This document shows, piece by piece, positions 18,555 to 29,033 of a stretch of 64,000 bases of DNA. Each line of letters opens with the position of its first letter. The stretch's first letter is position 1. Origin of the DNA: Duganella levis (GTDB lineage: Bacteria; Pseudomonadota; Gammaproteobacteria; Burkholderiales; Burkholderiaceae_D); contig NZ_WWCT01000002.1 in NCBI RefSeq assembly GCF_009857605.1, positions 186,001-250,000 on the forward strand. The letters are read 5' to 3'. Below the pieces are notes generated by a model. It was given only the letters and a program-made list of their open reading frames with translations, did no database searches and was not told where the DNA came from. Position numbers and translations under genes: made by a program.

Positions 18555-19727
18555 ATGAACGCACCTCTGACCAACTTGCTGGACTTCGATCCCGCGCAGC
18601 TTATCGCTTATTGCGCCGAGTTGGGAGAGAAGCCGTTCCGCGCCAAGCAACTGCAGCGCTGGATCCATCAATTCGGCGCGTCGGATTTCGACAGCATGAC
18701 GGATCTGGCCAAGTCGCTGCGCGACAAACTGAAAACCCGTGCCCACATCGCGGCGCCGGCCATCATCAGCGACCATACCTCGACCGACGGCACCCGCAAG
18801 TGGCTGGTCGACGTTGGCAATGGCAACGCGGTCGAAACCGTGTACATCCCGGAAGAAAACCGCGGCACCCTGTGCATTTCCACCCAGGCCGGTTGCGCCG
18901 TCAACTGCCGTTTCTGCTCGACCGGCAAGCAGGGCTTCAGCCGCAATCTGAGCGTCGGCGAGATCATCGGCCAGCTGTGGATGGCGGAGTTTGAACTGCG
19001 CCGCACCAAAGGCATCGAGCCAGGCCCGAAAGGCGAACGCCAGATCACCAACGTGGTCATGATGGGCATGGGCGAGCCGCTGCTGAACTTCGATCCGACC
19101 GCCACCGCGCTCAAGCTGATGCTGGACGATAACGCCTACGGCCTGTCGCGCCGCCGCGTGACCCTGTCCACCTCGGGCGTGGTGCCGATGATCGACAAGC
19201 TGTCGCAGGAAGTGCCGGTGGCGCTGGCCGTCTCGCTGCACGCCTCCAACGACGAGCTGCGCAACGGCCTGATCCCGCTGAACAAGAAATACCCGCTGAA
19301 GGAGCTGATGGCCGCCTGCAAGCGCTACATCGAATTTGCGCCGCGCGACTTCATCACCTTCGAGTACTGCATGCTCGACGGCGTCAACGACAGCGACGAG
19401 CATGCGCGCGAACTGGTGGCGCTGGTGCAGCATCCCGAGTTCGGCGTCAACTGCAAATTCAACCTGATTCCGTTCAACCCCTTCCCGGAATCGGGTCTGC
19501 TGCGCTCGAAAAACCCGCGCATCAGCGCCTTCGCCCAGGTGCTGCTGGACGCCGGCATCGTCACCACCATCCGCAAGACGCGCGGCGACGATATCGACGC
19601 CGCCTGCGGCCAGTTGGCCGGCGAAGTGCAGGACCGCACCAAGGTCCAGCAACGAATGGAAAAAATGGCCGAGTACCAGCAAAAATTTGGCGCCAACTTC
19701 GGCAAGATCGTGGAGATCCATTCCTGA
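18555..19727 (+). CDS. rlmN: Dual-specificity 23S rRNA/tRNA adenine-C2 methyltransferase RlmN
   Basis: Radical-SAM enzyme methylating A2503 of 23S rRNA and A37 of some tRNAs. The ATG at 18555 gives 390 residues; a TTG twelve bases earlier is less likely. The radical-SAM cluster motif is C114-AVN-C118-RF-C121. [15 protein letters not shown]-binding motif follows, and a C-terminal catalytic Cys lies in [10 protein letters not shown]. Its stop overlaps the pilW start by one base. It is first gene of the rlmN-pilW-rodZ-ispG-hisS-yfgM-bamB-der block. Confidence 0.97.
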   Translation: MNAPLTNLLDFDPAQLIAYCAELGEKPFRAKQLQRWIHQFGASDFDSMTDLAKSLRDKLKTRAHIAAPAIISDHTSTDGTRKWLVDVGNGNAVETVYIPEENRGTLCISTQAGCAVNCRFCSTGKQGFSRNLSVGEIIGQLWMAEFELRRTKGIEPGPKGERQITNVVMMGMGEPLLNFDPTATALKLMLDDNAYGLSRRRVTLSTSGVVPMIDKLSQEVPVALAVSLHASNDELRNGLIPLNKKYPLKELMAACKRYIEFAPRDFITFEYCMLDGVNDSDEHARELVALVQHPEFGVNCKFNLIPFNPFPESGLLRSKNPRISAFAQVLLDAGIVTTIRKTRGDDIDAACGQLAGEVQDRTKVQQRMEKMAEYQQKFGANFGKIVEIHS

Positions 19728-20548
19728 TGACCTTCCTGGCGCAGCGGAGCCGGCTCAGTCTCGTCGCCTTGTGCGCGGCAGGGACGCTGGCCGGTTGCGC
19801 CTCGCCAGGCACGCAGAACGGCAATAGCGGCAAGGCCGAGCTGACCACCGCTTCGGACCAGACGGCATTGCAGCGCAAGGTGGACATCCGCATGCAGCTG
19901 GCGATCGGCTACTTCGAGCAGGGCCAGTATCCGGTGGCGCTGGACGAAGTCAAGCTGGCGCTGGCGGCCGATCCGGCCTACGCCGACGGTTACGGCATGC
20001 GCGGCCTGATTTACCAGCAGATGGGCGAACGCGCGCTGGCCGAAGACAATTTCGTGCGCGCCCGCAAACTGGCGCCGGCCAGCCCGGATCTGGCCAACAA
20101 TTACGGCTCCTTCCTGTGCCAGGAAGGCCGCGTAAAGGAAGCGCTGCCGCTGTTTGATGCGGCCTTGGTCAACCGCTCGTACCGTTCGCCGGCCAGCGCC
20201 GCGAACAACGCCGGTTCGTGCGCATTGAAGATCAAGGATTACGCCAGCGCGGAGCGTTATCTGCTGCAAGCCTTGCAGTTGACGCCTGACCTGCCGGCCA
20301 CCAACGCCAATCTGGCGCGGGTGTATTTTGAAAAAGGCGATTATGTGCGCGCCAATTTCTTCATCACCCGTTTGAACAAGGTGGCAAAGATGGAGAGTCT
20401 CACGGCCGATGTGCTGTGGCTCGCGATTAAGGTGCAGCATAAGCTGGGCGATACGGATGCGGAGGCTGGCTGGGCGACGCAATTGCGCCGTCACCACTCC
20501 GGCTCGACCGAGTATGCTGCTTATCAACGTGGGGCGTTTGATGAGTGA
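19727..20548 (+). CDS. pilW: Type IV pilus biogenesis/stability lipoprotein PilW (PilF)
   Basis: 273 residues. The lipoprotein signal ends in LAGC, so Cys24 is lipidated. TPR repeats fill residues ~55-260 (AIGYFEQGQYPVALDEVKLAL, YGMRGLIYQQMGERALAEDNF and later copies). The family is the outer-membrane pilotin needed for PilQ secretin multimers in type IV pili. Position between rlmN and rodZ matches the conserved beta/gammaproteobacterial order. The start overlaps the rlmN stop. Confidence 0.92.
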   Translation: MTFLAQRSRLSLVALCAAGTLAGCASPGTQNGNSGKAELTTASDQTALQRKVDIRMQLAIGYFEQGQYPVALDEVKLALAADPAYADGYGMRGLIYQQMGERALAEDNFVRARKLAPASPDLANNYGSFLCQEGRVKEALPLFDAALVNRSYRSPASAANNAGSCALKIKDYASAERYLLQALQLTPDLPATNANLARVYFEKGDYVRANFFITRLNKVAKMESLTADVLWLAIKVQHKLGDTDAEAGWATQLRRHHSGSTEYAAYQRGAFDE

Positions 20549-21560
20549 AACAGGGGTACCAATGAATTCTGAGTGGGCAGAACCGCCGCAAGAGCAGGGC
20601 AGCACCAGTACCGGCAAGGCGACGCCGGGTGCATTACTGGCGTCCCAGCGCGAGTCCCTGGGCTGGACGGTCGAACAGATTGCGGAACAACTGAAGCTGG
20701 CGGTACGCCAGGTGAAGGCATTGGAAGCCGGCGATTACGCCGCGCTGCCCAACATGGCGGTTACGCGCGGCTTTGTGCGCGCCTACGCCAAGGTATTAAA
20801 GATGGACGCGGCGCCGCTGGTCGCGATGATCGACGCGGCCGCGCCTCCTGCCCCTGAGGTGGTGGTGCCGCGCAAGGATTTGTCGGCCTCGTTCTCGGAG
20901 TCGCGTTTCCCGTCGATGACCGGGCGCTCGTCCGCGCCGGCCGGTTGGCTGGTGGGACTGGCGGTGGTGGTCGTGGTGGGCGCAGCCGGTGCTTATGCTT
21001 ACCATAACGGCCTGATTCCGGCCTCGCTGTTCCAGCGCAAGGAAGCTGCTGTGGAAGAAGCCAAGCCGGTCGAAGCCTCGGCGCCGATCGAGACCACGCT
21101 GGTCAAGCCGGGCGAGGAAGCCTCGCCAGTGCAGTCGACCAATGTGCCGCTGATTTCCGTGCCGCCGCAAGGCGAGCAAACGGCAGCGCCAGCGGCTGAA
21201 GCGCCGGCAGCGGTGTCGCCGCCGGTCGCTGCGCCAGCACCAACGCCTGCGCCAGTCGCGGTTGCGCCAGCGCCGACGCCGACGCCAGCACCGGCAGCAG
21301 TGGCCGCGCCAGCCGCCGGCGCCGGCCATGAGCTGGTGCTGAAGGTGAAAGAAGATTCGTGGGTGGAGATCCGCCGCCCAGGCACGACGTCGCTGATTGC
21401 GCGCCTGGTCAAAGCCGGCAGCACCGAGACCTTCGATATCAAGGACCCAGCCATGCTGATCGTCGGCAAGCCAGGTGCGGTGGAAGCGACGCTGGGCGGC
21501 ACGCCGCTGGCATTGCCGACCATCCCAGGCGGCACGATCTCACGCGTGAACATTAAGTAA
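20541..21560 (+). CDS. rodZ: RodZ-family cell-shape protein (HTH, one membrane segment, DUF4115)
   Basis: About 339 residues from the ATG at 20541, which overlaps the pilW end by eight bases; an ATG at 20562 with AGGGG five bases upstream is an equally good alternative. The cytoplasmic HTH_25 domain (residues ~30-95: LLASQRESLGWTVEQIAEQL, ALEAGDYAALP) is followed by one transmembrane helix (~134-153, GWLVGLAVVVVVGAAGAYAY). A long Pro/Ala-rich periplasmic linker leads to a C-terminal DUF4115 domain (~258-339: DSWVEIRRPGTTSLIARLV). RodZ links MreB to the membrane in rod-shape control. The Ala/Pro linker is longer than in E. coli. Confidence 0.88.
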   Translation: MSETGVPMNSEWAEPPQEQGSTSTGKATPGALLASQRESLGWTVEQIAEQLKLAVRQVKALEAGDYAALPNMAVTRGFVRAYAKVLKMDAAPLVAMIDAAAPPAPEVVVPRKDLSASFSESRFPSMTGRSSAPAGWLVGLAVVVVVGAAGAYAYHNGLIPASLFQRKEAAVEEAKPVEASAPIETTLVKPGEEASPVQSTNVPLISVPPQGEQTAAPAAEAPAAVSPPVAAPAPTPAPVAVAPAPTPTPAPAAVAAPAAGAGHELVLKVKEDSWVEIRRPGTTSLIARLVKAGSTETFDIKDPAMLIVGKPGAVEATLGGTPLALPTIPGGTISRVNIK

Positions 21561-21578
21561 GAACAGAGTTAAGAAACC

Positions 21579-22844
21579 ATGACGCAAACTGCTATTCCAT
21601 CGGGACCACTCGACCGCCGCGCCAGCCGCCGCGTGTTGATCTCGCACGGCGAGCGCAAGATCTGGGTAGGCGGCGATGCGCCGGTGGTGGTGCAGTCGAT
21701 GACCAACACCGACACCGCCAACGCCATCGAGACCGCAATCCAGATCCGCGACCTGGCGCGTGCCGGTTCGGAACTGGTGCGCCTGACCGTGGACCGTCCG
21801 GAGGCCGCCGAAGCGGTGCCGTACATCCGCGAACAGCTGGACAAGATGGAAGTCGACGTGCCGCTGGTCGGCGACTTCCACTACAACGGCCACACGCTGC
21901 TGAACGATTATCCGGAATGCGCGAAAGCGCTGTCGAAGTACCGCATCAATCCGGGCAACGTCGGCAAGGGCGCCAAGCGCGACACGCAGTTTGCGCAGAT
22001 GATCGAAGTGGCGGCGCGCTACGACAAGCCGGTGCGCATCGGCGTCAACTGGGGCAGCCTGGATCAGGCGCTACTGGCGCGCATCATGGACGAAAACGCC
22101 GGCCGCGAGAATCCGTGGACCGCGCAGCAGGTGATGTATGAAGCGCTGATTACCTCGGCCATCGAGAACGCCGTGCGCGCCGAAGAACTGGGCCTGGGCC
22201 GCGACAAGATCATCCTGTCGTGCAAAGTCTCGGGCGTGCAGGACTTGATCGCCGTGTACCGCGAACTGGGCAAGCGCTGCGACTATCCGCTGCACCTCGG
22301 CCTGACCGAAGCGGGCATGGGCAGCAAGGGCATCGTCGCGTCGACGGCCGCGCTGTCGGTGCTGCTGCAAGAAGGCATCGGCGACACTATCCGCATTTCG
22401 CTGACACCGGAACCGGGCGGCGACCGCACCAAGGAAGTGGTCGTGGGGCAGGAGATCCTGCAAACCATGGGCCTGCGCAAATTCACGCCGATGGTGATCG
22501 CGTGCCCGGGCTGCGGCCGCACTACCTCGACCACTTTCCAGGAGCTGGCGGATAACATTCAGACCTTCCTGCGCGACCAGATGCCGGAGTGGAAAAAGAC
22601 CTATCCGGGCGTGGAGGCGATGAACGTGGCCGTGATGGGCTGCATCGTCAACGGTCCGGGCGAATCGAAGCACGCCAATATCGGCATCAGTTTGCCGGGC
22701 ACCGGTGAATCGCCGGCGGCGCCGGTGTTTGTCGATGGCGCCAAATTCGCCACCCTGCGCGGTGAGCGCATCGTCGAGGAATTCCAGGAAATCGTACTGA
22801 ATTACGTGAAGAAGAACTACAGTAAAGAATATGTCCAAATCTGA
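21579..22844 (+). CDS. ispG: 4-hydroxy-3-methylbut-2-en-1-yl diphosphate synthase IspG (GcpE)
   Basis: 421 residues. Penultimate step of the MEP isoprenoid pathway, reducing the cyclodiphosphate to HMBPP with a [4Fe-4S] cluster. Cluster ligands are visible as C309-PG-C312 and C355 in [10 protein letters not shown]. The N-terminal TIM barrel begins with [31 protein letters not shown] family sequence (short core: [11 protein letters not shown]). Betaproteobacterial IspG is longer than the E. coli form (372) because of a central insertion, as here. It overlaps hisS by 14 bases. Confidence 0.97.
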   Translation: MTQTAIPSGPLDRRASRRVLISHGERKIWVGGDAPVVVQSMTNTDTANAIETAIQIRDLARAGSELVRLTVDRPEAAEAVPYIREQLDKMEVDVPLVGDFHYNGHTLLNDYPECAKALSKYRINPGNVGKGAKRDTQFAQMIEVAARYDKPVRIGVNWGSLDQALLARIMDENAGRENPWTAQQVMYEALITSAIENAVRAEELGLGRDKIILSCKVSGVQDLIAVYRELGKRCDYPLHLGLTEAGMGSKGIVASTAALSVLLQEGIGDTIRISLTPEPGGDRTKEVVVGQEILQTMGLRKFTPMVIACPGCGRTTSTTFQELADNIQTFLRDQMPEWKKTYPGVEAMNVAVMGCIVNGPGESKHANIGISLPGTGESPAAPVFVDGAKFATLRGERIVEEFQEIVLNYVKKNYSKEYVQI

Positions 22845-24174
22845 AAAAATCACAGCCGTTAAAGGCATGAACGACATCCTGCCGACCGACTCGCATCTGT
22901 GGCAGCTGTTCGAGAACACCGCGCAGTCGGTGGTGCAGAGCTATGGCTTCCAGCAGATCCGCACGCCGATCGTGGAAGACACCGCGCTGTTCAAGCGCGC
23001 CATCGGCGCCGTCACCGACATCGTCGAAAAGGAAATGTACTCCTTCGAGGACTCGATGAACGGCGACCAGCTGACGCTGCGTCCTGAAGGCACGGCCGGT
23101 GCGGTGCGCGCGGTGATCGAACATAACCTGGTCTACGAAGGCCCGAAACGCCTGTGGTACACCGGCCCGATGTTCCGCCACGAGCGTCCGCAGCGCGGCC
23201 GCTATCGCCAGTTCTACCAGTTCGGTTGCGAAGCCGTGGGCTTCTCCGGTCCCGACGTGGACGCGGAAATGATCATCATGTGCCGCCGTCTGTGGGATGA
23301 CCTGGGCCTGCCGGAAATCCGCCTGGAGATCAACTCGATCGGCGACGCCGAAGAGCGTGCGCGCCACCGCGTCGACCTGATCGCCTACCTGGAAAAACAC
23401 GAAGACATCCTCGACGCCGAAGCCAAGCGCCGCCTGCACAGCAACCCGCTGCGCATCCTGGACACCAAAAATCCTGCGATGCAGGACATGGTCAACGCCG
23501 CGCCGAAGCTGATGGACTACCTGGGCGAAGAATCGCTGGCCCACTTCAACGGCGTGCGCAAGATCCTCGACCACGCCAACGTGCAGTACGTGATCAACAC
23601 GCGCCTGGTGCGCGGCCTGGATTACTACAACCGCACCGTGTTCGAATGGGTCACCGATGCACTGGGTTCGCAGGGCACCGTGTGCGCCGGCGGCCGTTAC
23701 GATCCGCTGATCGCTTCCTTCGGCGGCAAGCCAACGCCTGCCGTCGGTTTCGCCATGGGCATCGAACGCCTGCTGGAACTGATGAAGGAGGCCGGCGAGC
23801 CGGACGCGCCTAACCAGTGCGACGTCTACCTGGTGCATCAGGGCGAAGCGGCGCAGCTGCAAGCCTTCGTGCTGGGCGAGCGCCTGCGCGATGCGGGTCT
23901 GGACGTGATCATGCACGGTTCCACCGCAGCGGGTCCGGGCAGCTTCAAGTCGCAGATGAAGAAGGCCGACGGCAGCGGCGCATCGTTCGCCGTCATCATC
24001 GGTGACGATGAAGTCGCCAACAACACCGCCGCCGTGAAAGCGATGCGCGCAGCGGAAGGCGACCAGCAGCAAACCACGGTGCCGTTCGAGGAAGTGGTCG
24101 ACTTTGTGGTGGACCAGATCACCGACAGCGGCGACCATCATCACCACGTGCACGACGAACACTGCAACCACTAA
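22831..24174 (+). CDS. hisS: Histidine--tRNA ligase with a His-rich C-terminal tail
   Basis: 447 residues, class II synthetase charging tRNA-His. Motif 2 ([17 protein letters not shown]), the histidine-A motif ([15 protein letters not shown]) and motif 3 ([12 protein letters not shown]) are all present, followed by the anticodon-binding domain (~335-430). The last 12 residues (436-447) are [12 protein letters not shown], seven His plus one Cys, far more His-rich than typical HisRS ends. Its start lies 14 bases inside ispG, so translation is coupled. The tail could bind metal or couple synthesis to histidine supply; that is speculation. Confidence 0.96.
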   Translation: MSKSEKITAVKGMNDILPTDSHLWQLFENTAQSVVQSYGFQQIRTPIVEDTALFKRAIGAVTDIVEKEMYSFEDSMNGDQLTLRPEGTAGAVRAVIEHNLVYEGPKRLWYTGPMFRHERPQRGRYRQFYQFGCEAVGFSGPDVDAEMIIMCRRLWDDLGLPEIRLEINSIGDAEERARHRVDLIAYLEKHEDILDAEAKRRLHSNPLRILDTKNPAMQDMVNAAPKLMDYLGEESLAHFNGVRKILDHANVQYVINTRLVRGLDYYNRTVFEWVTDALGSQGTVCAGGRYDPLIASFGGKPTPAVGFAMGIERLLELMKEAGEPDAPNQCDVYLVHQGEAAQLQAFVLGERLRDAGLDVIMHGSTAAGPGSFKSQMKKADGSGASFAVIIGDDEVANNTAAVKAMRAAEGDQQQTTVPFEEVVDFVVDQITDSGDHHHHVHDEHCNH

Positions 24175-24212
24175 TTCAACCAACGCAACCAACGATACGG
24201 CAGACGAATACC

Positions 24213-24863
24213 ATGGCATACGATCTTGAAGAACAAGAACAAATCGCGTCCCTCAAAGCTTGGTGGGACAAATACGGCAACGCCTCGACCTGGGTGCTGA
24301 TCGCGGCGCTGGCGGCGTACTCCGGCTGGACCGGCTGGAAATACTACGAGCGTAACCAGTCCGGCCAGGCCTCGGCGCTGTATGCCGAGCTGCAATCGGC
24401 GGTGGAAGCCAAGGACAACGCCAAGGTGCTGCGCGCCGCCGGCGACATGGAAAGCAAATTTGCCAGCACCACCTATGCGCCAATGGCCGCACTGGTGGCC
24501 GCCAAGAGCGCGTTTGAAGCCAACGATCTGAAATCGGCCAAGGCCCAGCTGCAGTGGGCGGCCGATCATGGCGCCGATGAATTCCGCGCGGTCGCCAAGA
24601 TCCGTCTGGCCGGCGTGCTGCTGGACGAAAAAGCCTACGATGAAGCGCTGAAAGTGCTGTCGGGCGACGTGCCGGCGCAATTCGCCAGTGCAGTGGCGGA
24701 CCGCAAGGGCGATGTGCTGGCCGCGCAGAACAAGCTGGTCGAAGCCCGCGCCGCCTATCAGGCCGCGCTGGACGCCGACAAGAAGAATCCGGGCCGTCAA
24801 CTGATCCAGCTGAAACTGGAAGCAATCGGCGGCACCGTGCCGGCTGAAAAAGGCGCAGCGTAA
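24213..24863 (+). CDS. yfgM: YfgM/TPR_21 family membrane-anchored protein
   Basis: 216 residues: short cytoplasmic N-terminus (AYDLEEQEQIASLKAWWDKYG, a family signature), one membrane helix (~22-42), then a periplasmic TPR-like domain. E. coli YfgM associates with PpiD and the SecYEG translocon and sits in the same place between hisS and bamB. It is therefore probably an envelope chaperone partner. Confidence 0.88.
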   Translation: MAYDLEEQEQIASLKAWWDKYGNASTWVLIAALAAYSGWTGWKYYERNQSGQASALYAELQSAVEAKDNAKVLRAAGDMESKFASTTYAPMAALVAAKSAFEANDLKSAKAQLQWAADHGADEFRAVAKIRLAGVLLDEKAYDEALKVLSGDVPAQFASAVADRKGDVLAAQNKLVEARAAYQAALDADKKNPGRQLIQLKLEAIGGTVPAEKGAA

Positions 24864-24901
24864 TTCACCGCTACACGTAAAACGATCAAGGTTTATAAAT
24901 T

Positions 24902-26041
24902 ATGCGTATTACCGAAAAAGTAGTTGCAGCAAGCGTGTTTGCGATGTTGGCCGGTTGTTCCTTGTTCGGATCCAAAGATGCCAAGAACCAGCCGGCGCCG
25001 CTGGTGGAGCTGAAAAACCCGACACTGTCGCCGAAGACGGTGTGGAAGTACTCGGTCGGCAAAGCCGGCAATGCAGTCTTCACGCCAGCGGTAGTGGGCG
25101 ACAGCGTCTATGTGGCCGACGCCGACGGCGTGCTGGTACGCCTGAATGCCGCCACCGGCAAGGAAATCTGGCGCGTCAAGACCGGCACCGACCTGACGGC
25201 CGGTGTGGGCAGCGATGGCGAAGTAGTGGTGGTCGGCGGCGTCAAGGGCCAGATCCTGGCCTATGACACCAACGGCAAGCAGCTGTGGAAGGCGCAAGCC
25301 ACCAGCGAAGTGCTGTCGTCGCCGGAAGCGGGCGGTGGCCTGGTGGTGGTGCGCAGCGTCGATAACGTCATCACCGGCTTCGACGCCAAGACCGGCGAGA
25401 AGAAGTGGAACGTGACCCGTACCACGCCGGCCCTGACCCTGCGCAATGCGCCGGGCATGGTGATCGCCGCGCCGAACGCCTACATTGCCCAGCCGGGCGG
25501 CAAGCTGCTGGCGCTGGCGCTGGCGGCAGGTCAGCAGCGCTTTGAAGTGGTCGTCGGCGAACCGCGCGGCGCCACCGAGCTGGAACGCGTGACCGACATC
25601 GCCGGCACGCCGGTGATTTACGAGAAAGACATCTGCGCGGTTTCCTATCAGGGCCGCGTAGCCTGCTTCGACGTCGCCACCGGCGCGCCGAAGTGGAGCA
25701 AGGCCGCTTCGTCCGACAAGGGCGTGGCGGTCGACCAGCGTTTCGTTTTCGTTTCGGATGACAAGGGCTCCGTGTCCGCGTTCAGCCGCGAAAATGGCGC
25801 TAACGCCTGGAAGAACGACAAACTGACCTTCCGCGTGCTGTCGACCCCCGTGTCGTATGGCCGCGCAGTGGCAGTTGGTGACTACCAGGGTTACATCCAC
25901 TTCCTGTCACGGGAAGATGGCGCATTTATTGGTCGTGTGGCGACCGACGGCAGCCCTATCCAGGCTGATCCTGTCATCGCTGGCACGAATTTGATTTTCC
26001 AAACCCAATCAGGGACAGTGACCGCACTCGCGGTCGAGTAA
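24902..26041 (+). CDS. bamB: Outer-membrane assembly lipoprotein BamB
   Basis: 379 residues. The lipobox LAGC gives lipidated Cys19. Repeated PQQ-like beta-propeller blades fill the rest ([54 protein letters not shown] and others). BamB is a subunit of the BAM complex inserting outer-membrane beta-barrels. It sits between yfgM and der as in other proteobacteria, four bases before der. Confidence 0.95.
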   Translation: MRITEKVVAASVFAMLAGCSLFGSKDAKNQPAPLVELKNPTLSPKTVWKYSVGKAGNAVFTPAVVGDSVYVADADGVLVRLNAATGKEIWRVKTGTDLTAGVGSDGEVVVVGGVKGQILAYDTNGKQLWKAQATSEVLSSPEAGGGLVVVRSVDNVITGFDAKTGEKKWNVTRTTPALTLRNAPGMVIAAPNAYIAQPGGKLLALALAAGQQRFEVVVGEPRGATELERVTDIAGTPVIYEKDICAVSYQGRVACFDVATGAPKWSKAASSDKGVAVDQRFVFVSDDKGSVSAFSRENGANAWKNDKLTFRVLSTPVSYGRAVAVGDYQGYIHFLSREDGAFIGRVATDGSPIQADPVIAGTNLIFQTQSGTVTALAVE

Positions 26042-26045
26042 TAAA

Positions 26046-27392
26046 ATGAAGCCGGTAATCGCACTAGTGGGTCGACCCAATGTAGGGAAATCGACCTTGT
26101 TCAATCGTCTGACCCGCTCGCGCGATGCGCTGGTGGCGGACTTGCCTGGGTTGACGCGCGATCGTCACTATGGCGAGGGCCGTGTCGGCGAACGTCCCTT
26201 CCTCGTTATCGACACCGGCGGCTTTGAGCCGGTGGCCAAGGAAGGCATCCTCCACCAAATGGCCAAGCAAACCAAGCAGGCCGTGGCCGAAGCTGACGTT
26301 GTCATCTTCCTGGTCGACGGCCGCCAGGGCTTGACCCCGCACGACAAGACCATCACCGACTTCCTGCGCAAGAGCGGCCGTCCGGTGCTGCTGGTCGTGA
26401 ACAAGGCGGAGGGCATGCGCTACAACGCAGTGGTGGCGGACTTCTACGAACTGGGACTGGGCGAACCGGCTGTCATTTCGTCGGCACACGGCGACGGCGT
26501 GCACGATCTGGTTGATCTGGCGCTGGACACGGCGTTTGAAAAGCGCCCGGAAGATCCGGAAGAGCTGGAGCCAACCGATCGCGGTATCAAGATCGCGCTG
26601 GTGGGCCGTCCTAACGTCGGTAAGTCGACGCTGATCAACACCCTGGTGGGTGAAGAGCGCGTCATCGCTTTCGACATGCCAGGCACCACCCGCGATTCGA
26701 TCGAGATTCCGTTTGAGCGCGACGGCAAACAGTACACGCTGATCGACACCGCCGGTATCCGCCGCCGCGGCAAAGTATTCGAAGCCATCGAAAAATTCTC
26801 GGTGGTGAAGACGCTGCAATCGATCTCGGAAGCCAACGTGGTGGTGCTGATGCTCGACGCGCAGCAGGACATCTCGGAGCAGGATGCGCACATCGCCGGC
26901 TTCGTGCTGGAGACCGGCCGCGCGCTGGTCATCGCCGTCAACAAGTGGGACGGCCTGCGCACCGACGAACGCGATGAGATCAAGATCGACATCGACCGCA
27001 AGCTGGACTTCCTCGGCTTCGCCAAGATGCACTTTATCTCGGCGCTGAAGGCGCAGGGCATCGGTCCACTGATGAAGTCGCTGGACCAGGCCTATGCAGC
27101 AGCGTTCGCCGACCTCTCGACGCCGAAGCTGACCCGTGCGCTGATCGAAGCGGTGGAGAAGCAGGAGCCGAAGCGCAAGGGCTCGATCCGTCCGAAGATG
27201 CGTTATGCGCACCAGGGCGGCATGAACCCGCCGGTGATCGTCATCCACGGCAATGCGCTCGACGCCATCAGCGATCCGTACAAGCGTTATCTGGAGAAGC
27301 ATTTCCGCGAGACGTTCAATCTGGTCGGTACGCCGTTGCGGATTGAACTGCGCACGGGTAAGAACCCGTTCGCAAAAACTTCCGGAAAATAA
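26046..27392 (+). CDS. der: Ribosome biogenesis GTPase Der (EngA)
   Basis: 448 residues with two tandem G domains, unique to this family. G1 motifs are GRPNVGKST at residues ~8-16 and again at ~186-194. [12 protein letters not shown] and DMPGTTRDS are the switch regions, and NKAEG and NKWDG the two G4 motifs. A C-terminal KH-like domain (~355-448) follows. It acts in 50S subunit maturation. It ends the rlmN-to-der block. Confidence 0.98.
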   Translation: MKPVIALVGRPNVGKSTLFNRLTRSRDALVADLPGLTRDRHYGEGRVGERPFLVIDTGGFEPVAKEGILHQMAKQTKQAVAEADVVIFLVDGRQGLTPHDKTITDFLRKSGRPVLLVVNKAEGMRYNAVVADFYELGLGEPAVISSAHGDGVHDLVDLALDTAFEKRPEDPEELEPTDRGIKIALVGRPNVGKSTLINTLVGEERVIAFDMPGTTRDSIEIPFERDGKQYTLIDTAGIRRRGKVFEAIEKFSVVKTLQSISEANVVVLMLDAQQDISEQDAHIAGFVLETGRALVIAVNKWDGLRTDERDEIKIDIDRKLDFLGFAKMHFISALKAQGIGPLMKSLDQAYAAAFADLSTPKLTRALIEAVEKQEPKRKGSIRPKMRYAHQGGMNPPVIVIHGNALDAISDPYKRYLEKHFRETFNLVGTPLRIELRTGKNPFAKTSGK

Positions 27393-27393
27393 G

Positions 27394-27428
27394 GTTTTTT
27401 TTGCAGGAACAGCCTGCAAAAAAAACCA
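27394..27428. repeat. Perfect 15-bp inverted repeat after der
   Basis: Arms 27394-27408 and 27414-27428 are exact inverted copies around a five-base loop; each contains eight T or eight A next to GCAGG/CCTGC. The T run lies 5' and the A run 3' of the GC core on both strands, so the usual U tail of an intrinsic terminator is absent. It could still stall polymerase or protect the 3' end of the der message, or shape the hfq leader. Confidence 0.8.
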
Positions 27429-27584
27429 AAACAAGGTACAGTGGCTTAGAAGCACCACTTTTCACGTGGCGAGCGGTGTTTCAGCGAAAATAGTTTGACT
27501 TTTAAAGACTTTTCGCTGGGCCACGACCTTGAAATCAAGCGTTTCGCCTCCACTTCCAACACAACAACATAAAATGGAGCTGTT

Positions 27585-27821
27585 ATGAGCAATAAAGGGC
27601 AACTGTTACAAGACCCATTCCTGAATGCCTTGCGCAAGGAACACGTTCCTGTTTCGATCTACCTGGTCAACGGCATCAAGCTGCAAGGCCACATCGAATC
27701 GTTCGACCAGTACGTCGTACTGCTGCGTAACACCGTGACCCAGATGGTGTACAAACACGCCATCTCCACCGTGGTGCCGGCTCGCGCCGTCAACCTCAAT
27801 ATTGAAAACGAAGCGGAATAA
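27585..27821 (+). CDS. hfq: RNA chaperone Hfq
   Basis: 78 residues. Hexameric Sm-like protein pairing small RNAs with mRNAs. The Sm1 motif region ([21 protein letters not shown], with VNGIKLQG) and the Sm2 motif ([12 protein letters not shown]) are complete. The C-terminal tail is short, as in other betaproteobacteria. GGAG lies just before the ATG. hfq-hflX-hflK-hflC order is conserved. Confidence 0.98.
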   Translation: MSNKGQLLQDPFLNALRKEHVPVSIYLVNGIKLQGHIESFDQYVVLLRNTVTQMVYKHAISTVVPARAVNLNIENEAE

Positions 27822-27863
27822 GCATTTGCAGCATCGCTTCTCTCCACATAGCGTGACCGTCGT

Positions 27864-29033
27864 ATGCGCGCAGCTTTAGTCGGTATCGATTTCGGCCAGG
27901 GCGACTTTGCCGCCAGCGTCGAGGAACTCAACCTGCTGGCGCGTTCAGCCGGGGCGGAACCGGTGACGGTGATCACGGCAAAGCGCTCCGCTCCGGACGC
28001 GGCTTATTTCGTCGGCAGCGGCAAGGCGGACGAAATCGGCCAGGCCGTGCTGGCCGACCGCATCGAAATCGTCATCTTCAACCACGCGCTGTCGCCGGCG
28101 CAGCAACGCAATCTGGAAAAGCGCCTGAACATTCGGGTGCTGGACCGGACCAGTTTGATTCTCGATATTTTCGCGCAGCGCGCGAAGAGTCACGAGGGCA
28201 AGCTGCAAGTTGAGCTGGCGCAGTTACAGCACCTTGCGACCCGATTAATCCGCGGCTGGACTCACCTTGAGCGCCAGAAGGGCGGTATCGGCTTGCGCGG
28301 TCCCGGTGAAACGCAGCTGGAAACCGACCGCCGACTGATCGGCGAGCGGGTCAAGGCCCTGCGCGCGCGTCTGGCCAAGCTGCGCAAGCAGCACGAGACC
28401 CAGCGCCGTTCACGCAACCGTACCCAGACGTTCTCGATTTCGCTGGTGGGTTACACCAATGCCGGCAAATCCACCCTGTTCAACGCGGTGACCAAGGCCG
28501 GCGTGTATGCGGCCGACCAACTGTTCGCCACGCTGGACACGACTTCGCGTCGCGTCTACATGGGCGAGGAAGTCGGCAACGTGGTGCTGTCCGATACGGT
28601 GGGTTTCGTGCGCGAGTTGCCGCACCAGCTGGTGGCGGCATTCCGCGCCACGCTGGAAGAGACCATCCATGCCGATCTGCTGCTGCACGTGGTGGACGCC
28701 GCGTCGCCGGTGCGCATGGAGCAGATCGAGCAGGTCAACCTGGTGCTCAAGGAAATCGGCGCCGATCATATTCCGCAGATTCTGGTGTGGAACAAGATCG
28801 ACGCGGCCGACCTCGAACCCTCGGTTGAGCGAGATGAATATGATAAGATTTCTCGCGTCTTCCTCAGTGCCCGCACTGGCGAAGGACTGGACTTGCTGCG
28901 TGGCGCCATCACCGAATGGGCCAAGGCCGCGCCGAACGCGCGCTTGCAGCAGCCGTACGACACCGAAGACACACAAGAAGAATTAGAAGAAGTAGAGAGC
29001 AGTCCCACCCTCACTGACGTTGGATCACACTAA
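27864..29033 (+). CDS. hflX: Ribosome-splitting GTPase HflX
   Basis: 389 residues. N-terminal HflX domain (glycine-rich GLRGPGETQLETDRR linker ~153-167) and GTPase domain with P-loop GYTNAGKST (~196-204), DTVGF switch II and NKID. HflX rescues stalled ribosomes, notably under heat stress. Its stop shares a base with the hflK start (TAATG), so the two are coupled. Confidence 0.96.
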   Translation: MRAALVGIDFGQGDFAASVEELNLLARSAGAEPVTVITAKRSAPDAAYFVGSGKADEIGQAVLADRIEIVIFNHALSPAQQRNLEKRLNIRVLDRTSLILDIFAQRAKSHEGKLQVELAQLQHLATRLIRGWTHLERQKGGIGLRGPGETQLETDRRLIGERVKALRARLAKLRKQHETQRRSRNRTQTFSISLVGYTNAGKSTLFNAVTKAGVYAADQLFATLDTTSRRVYMGEEVGNVVLSDTVGFVRELPHQLVAAFRATLEETIHADLLLHVVDAASPVRMEQIEQVNLVLKEIGADHIPQILVWNKIDAADLEPSVERDEYDKISRVFLSARTGEGLDLLRGAITEWAKAAPNARLQQPYDTEDTQEELEEVESSPTLTDVGSH

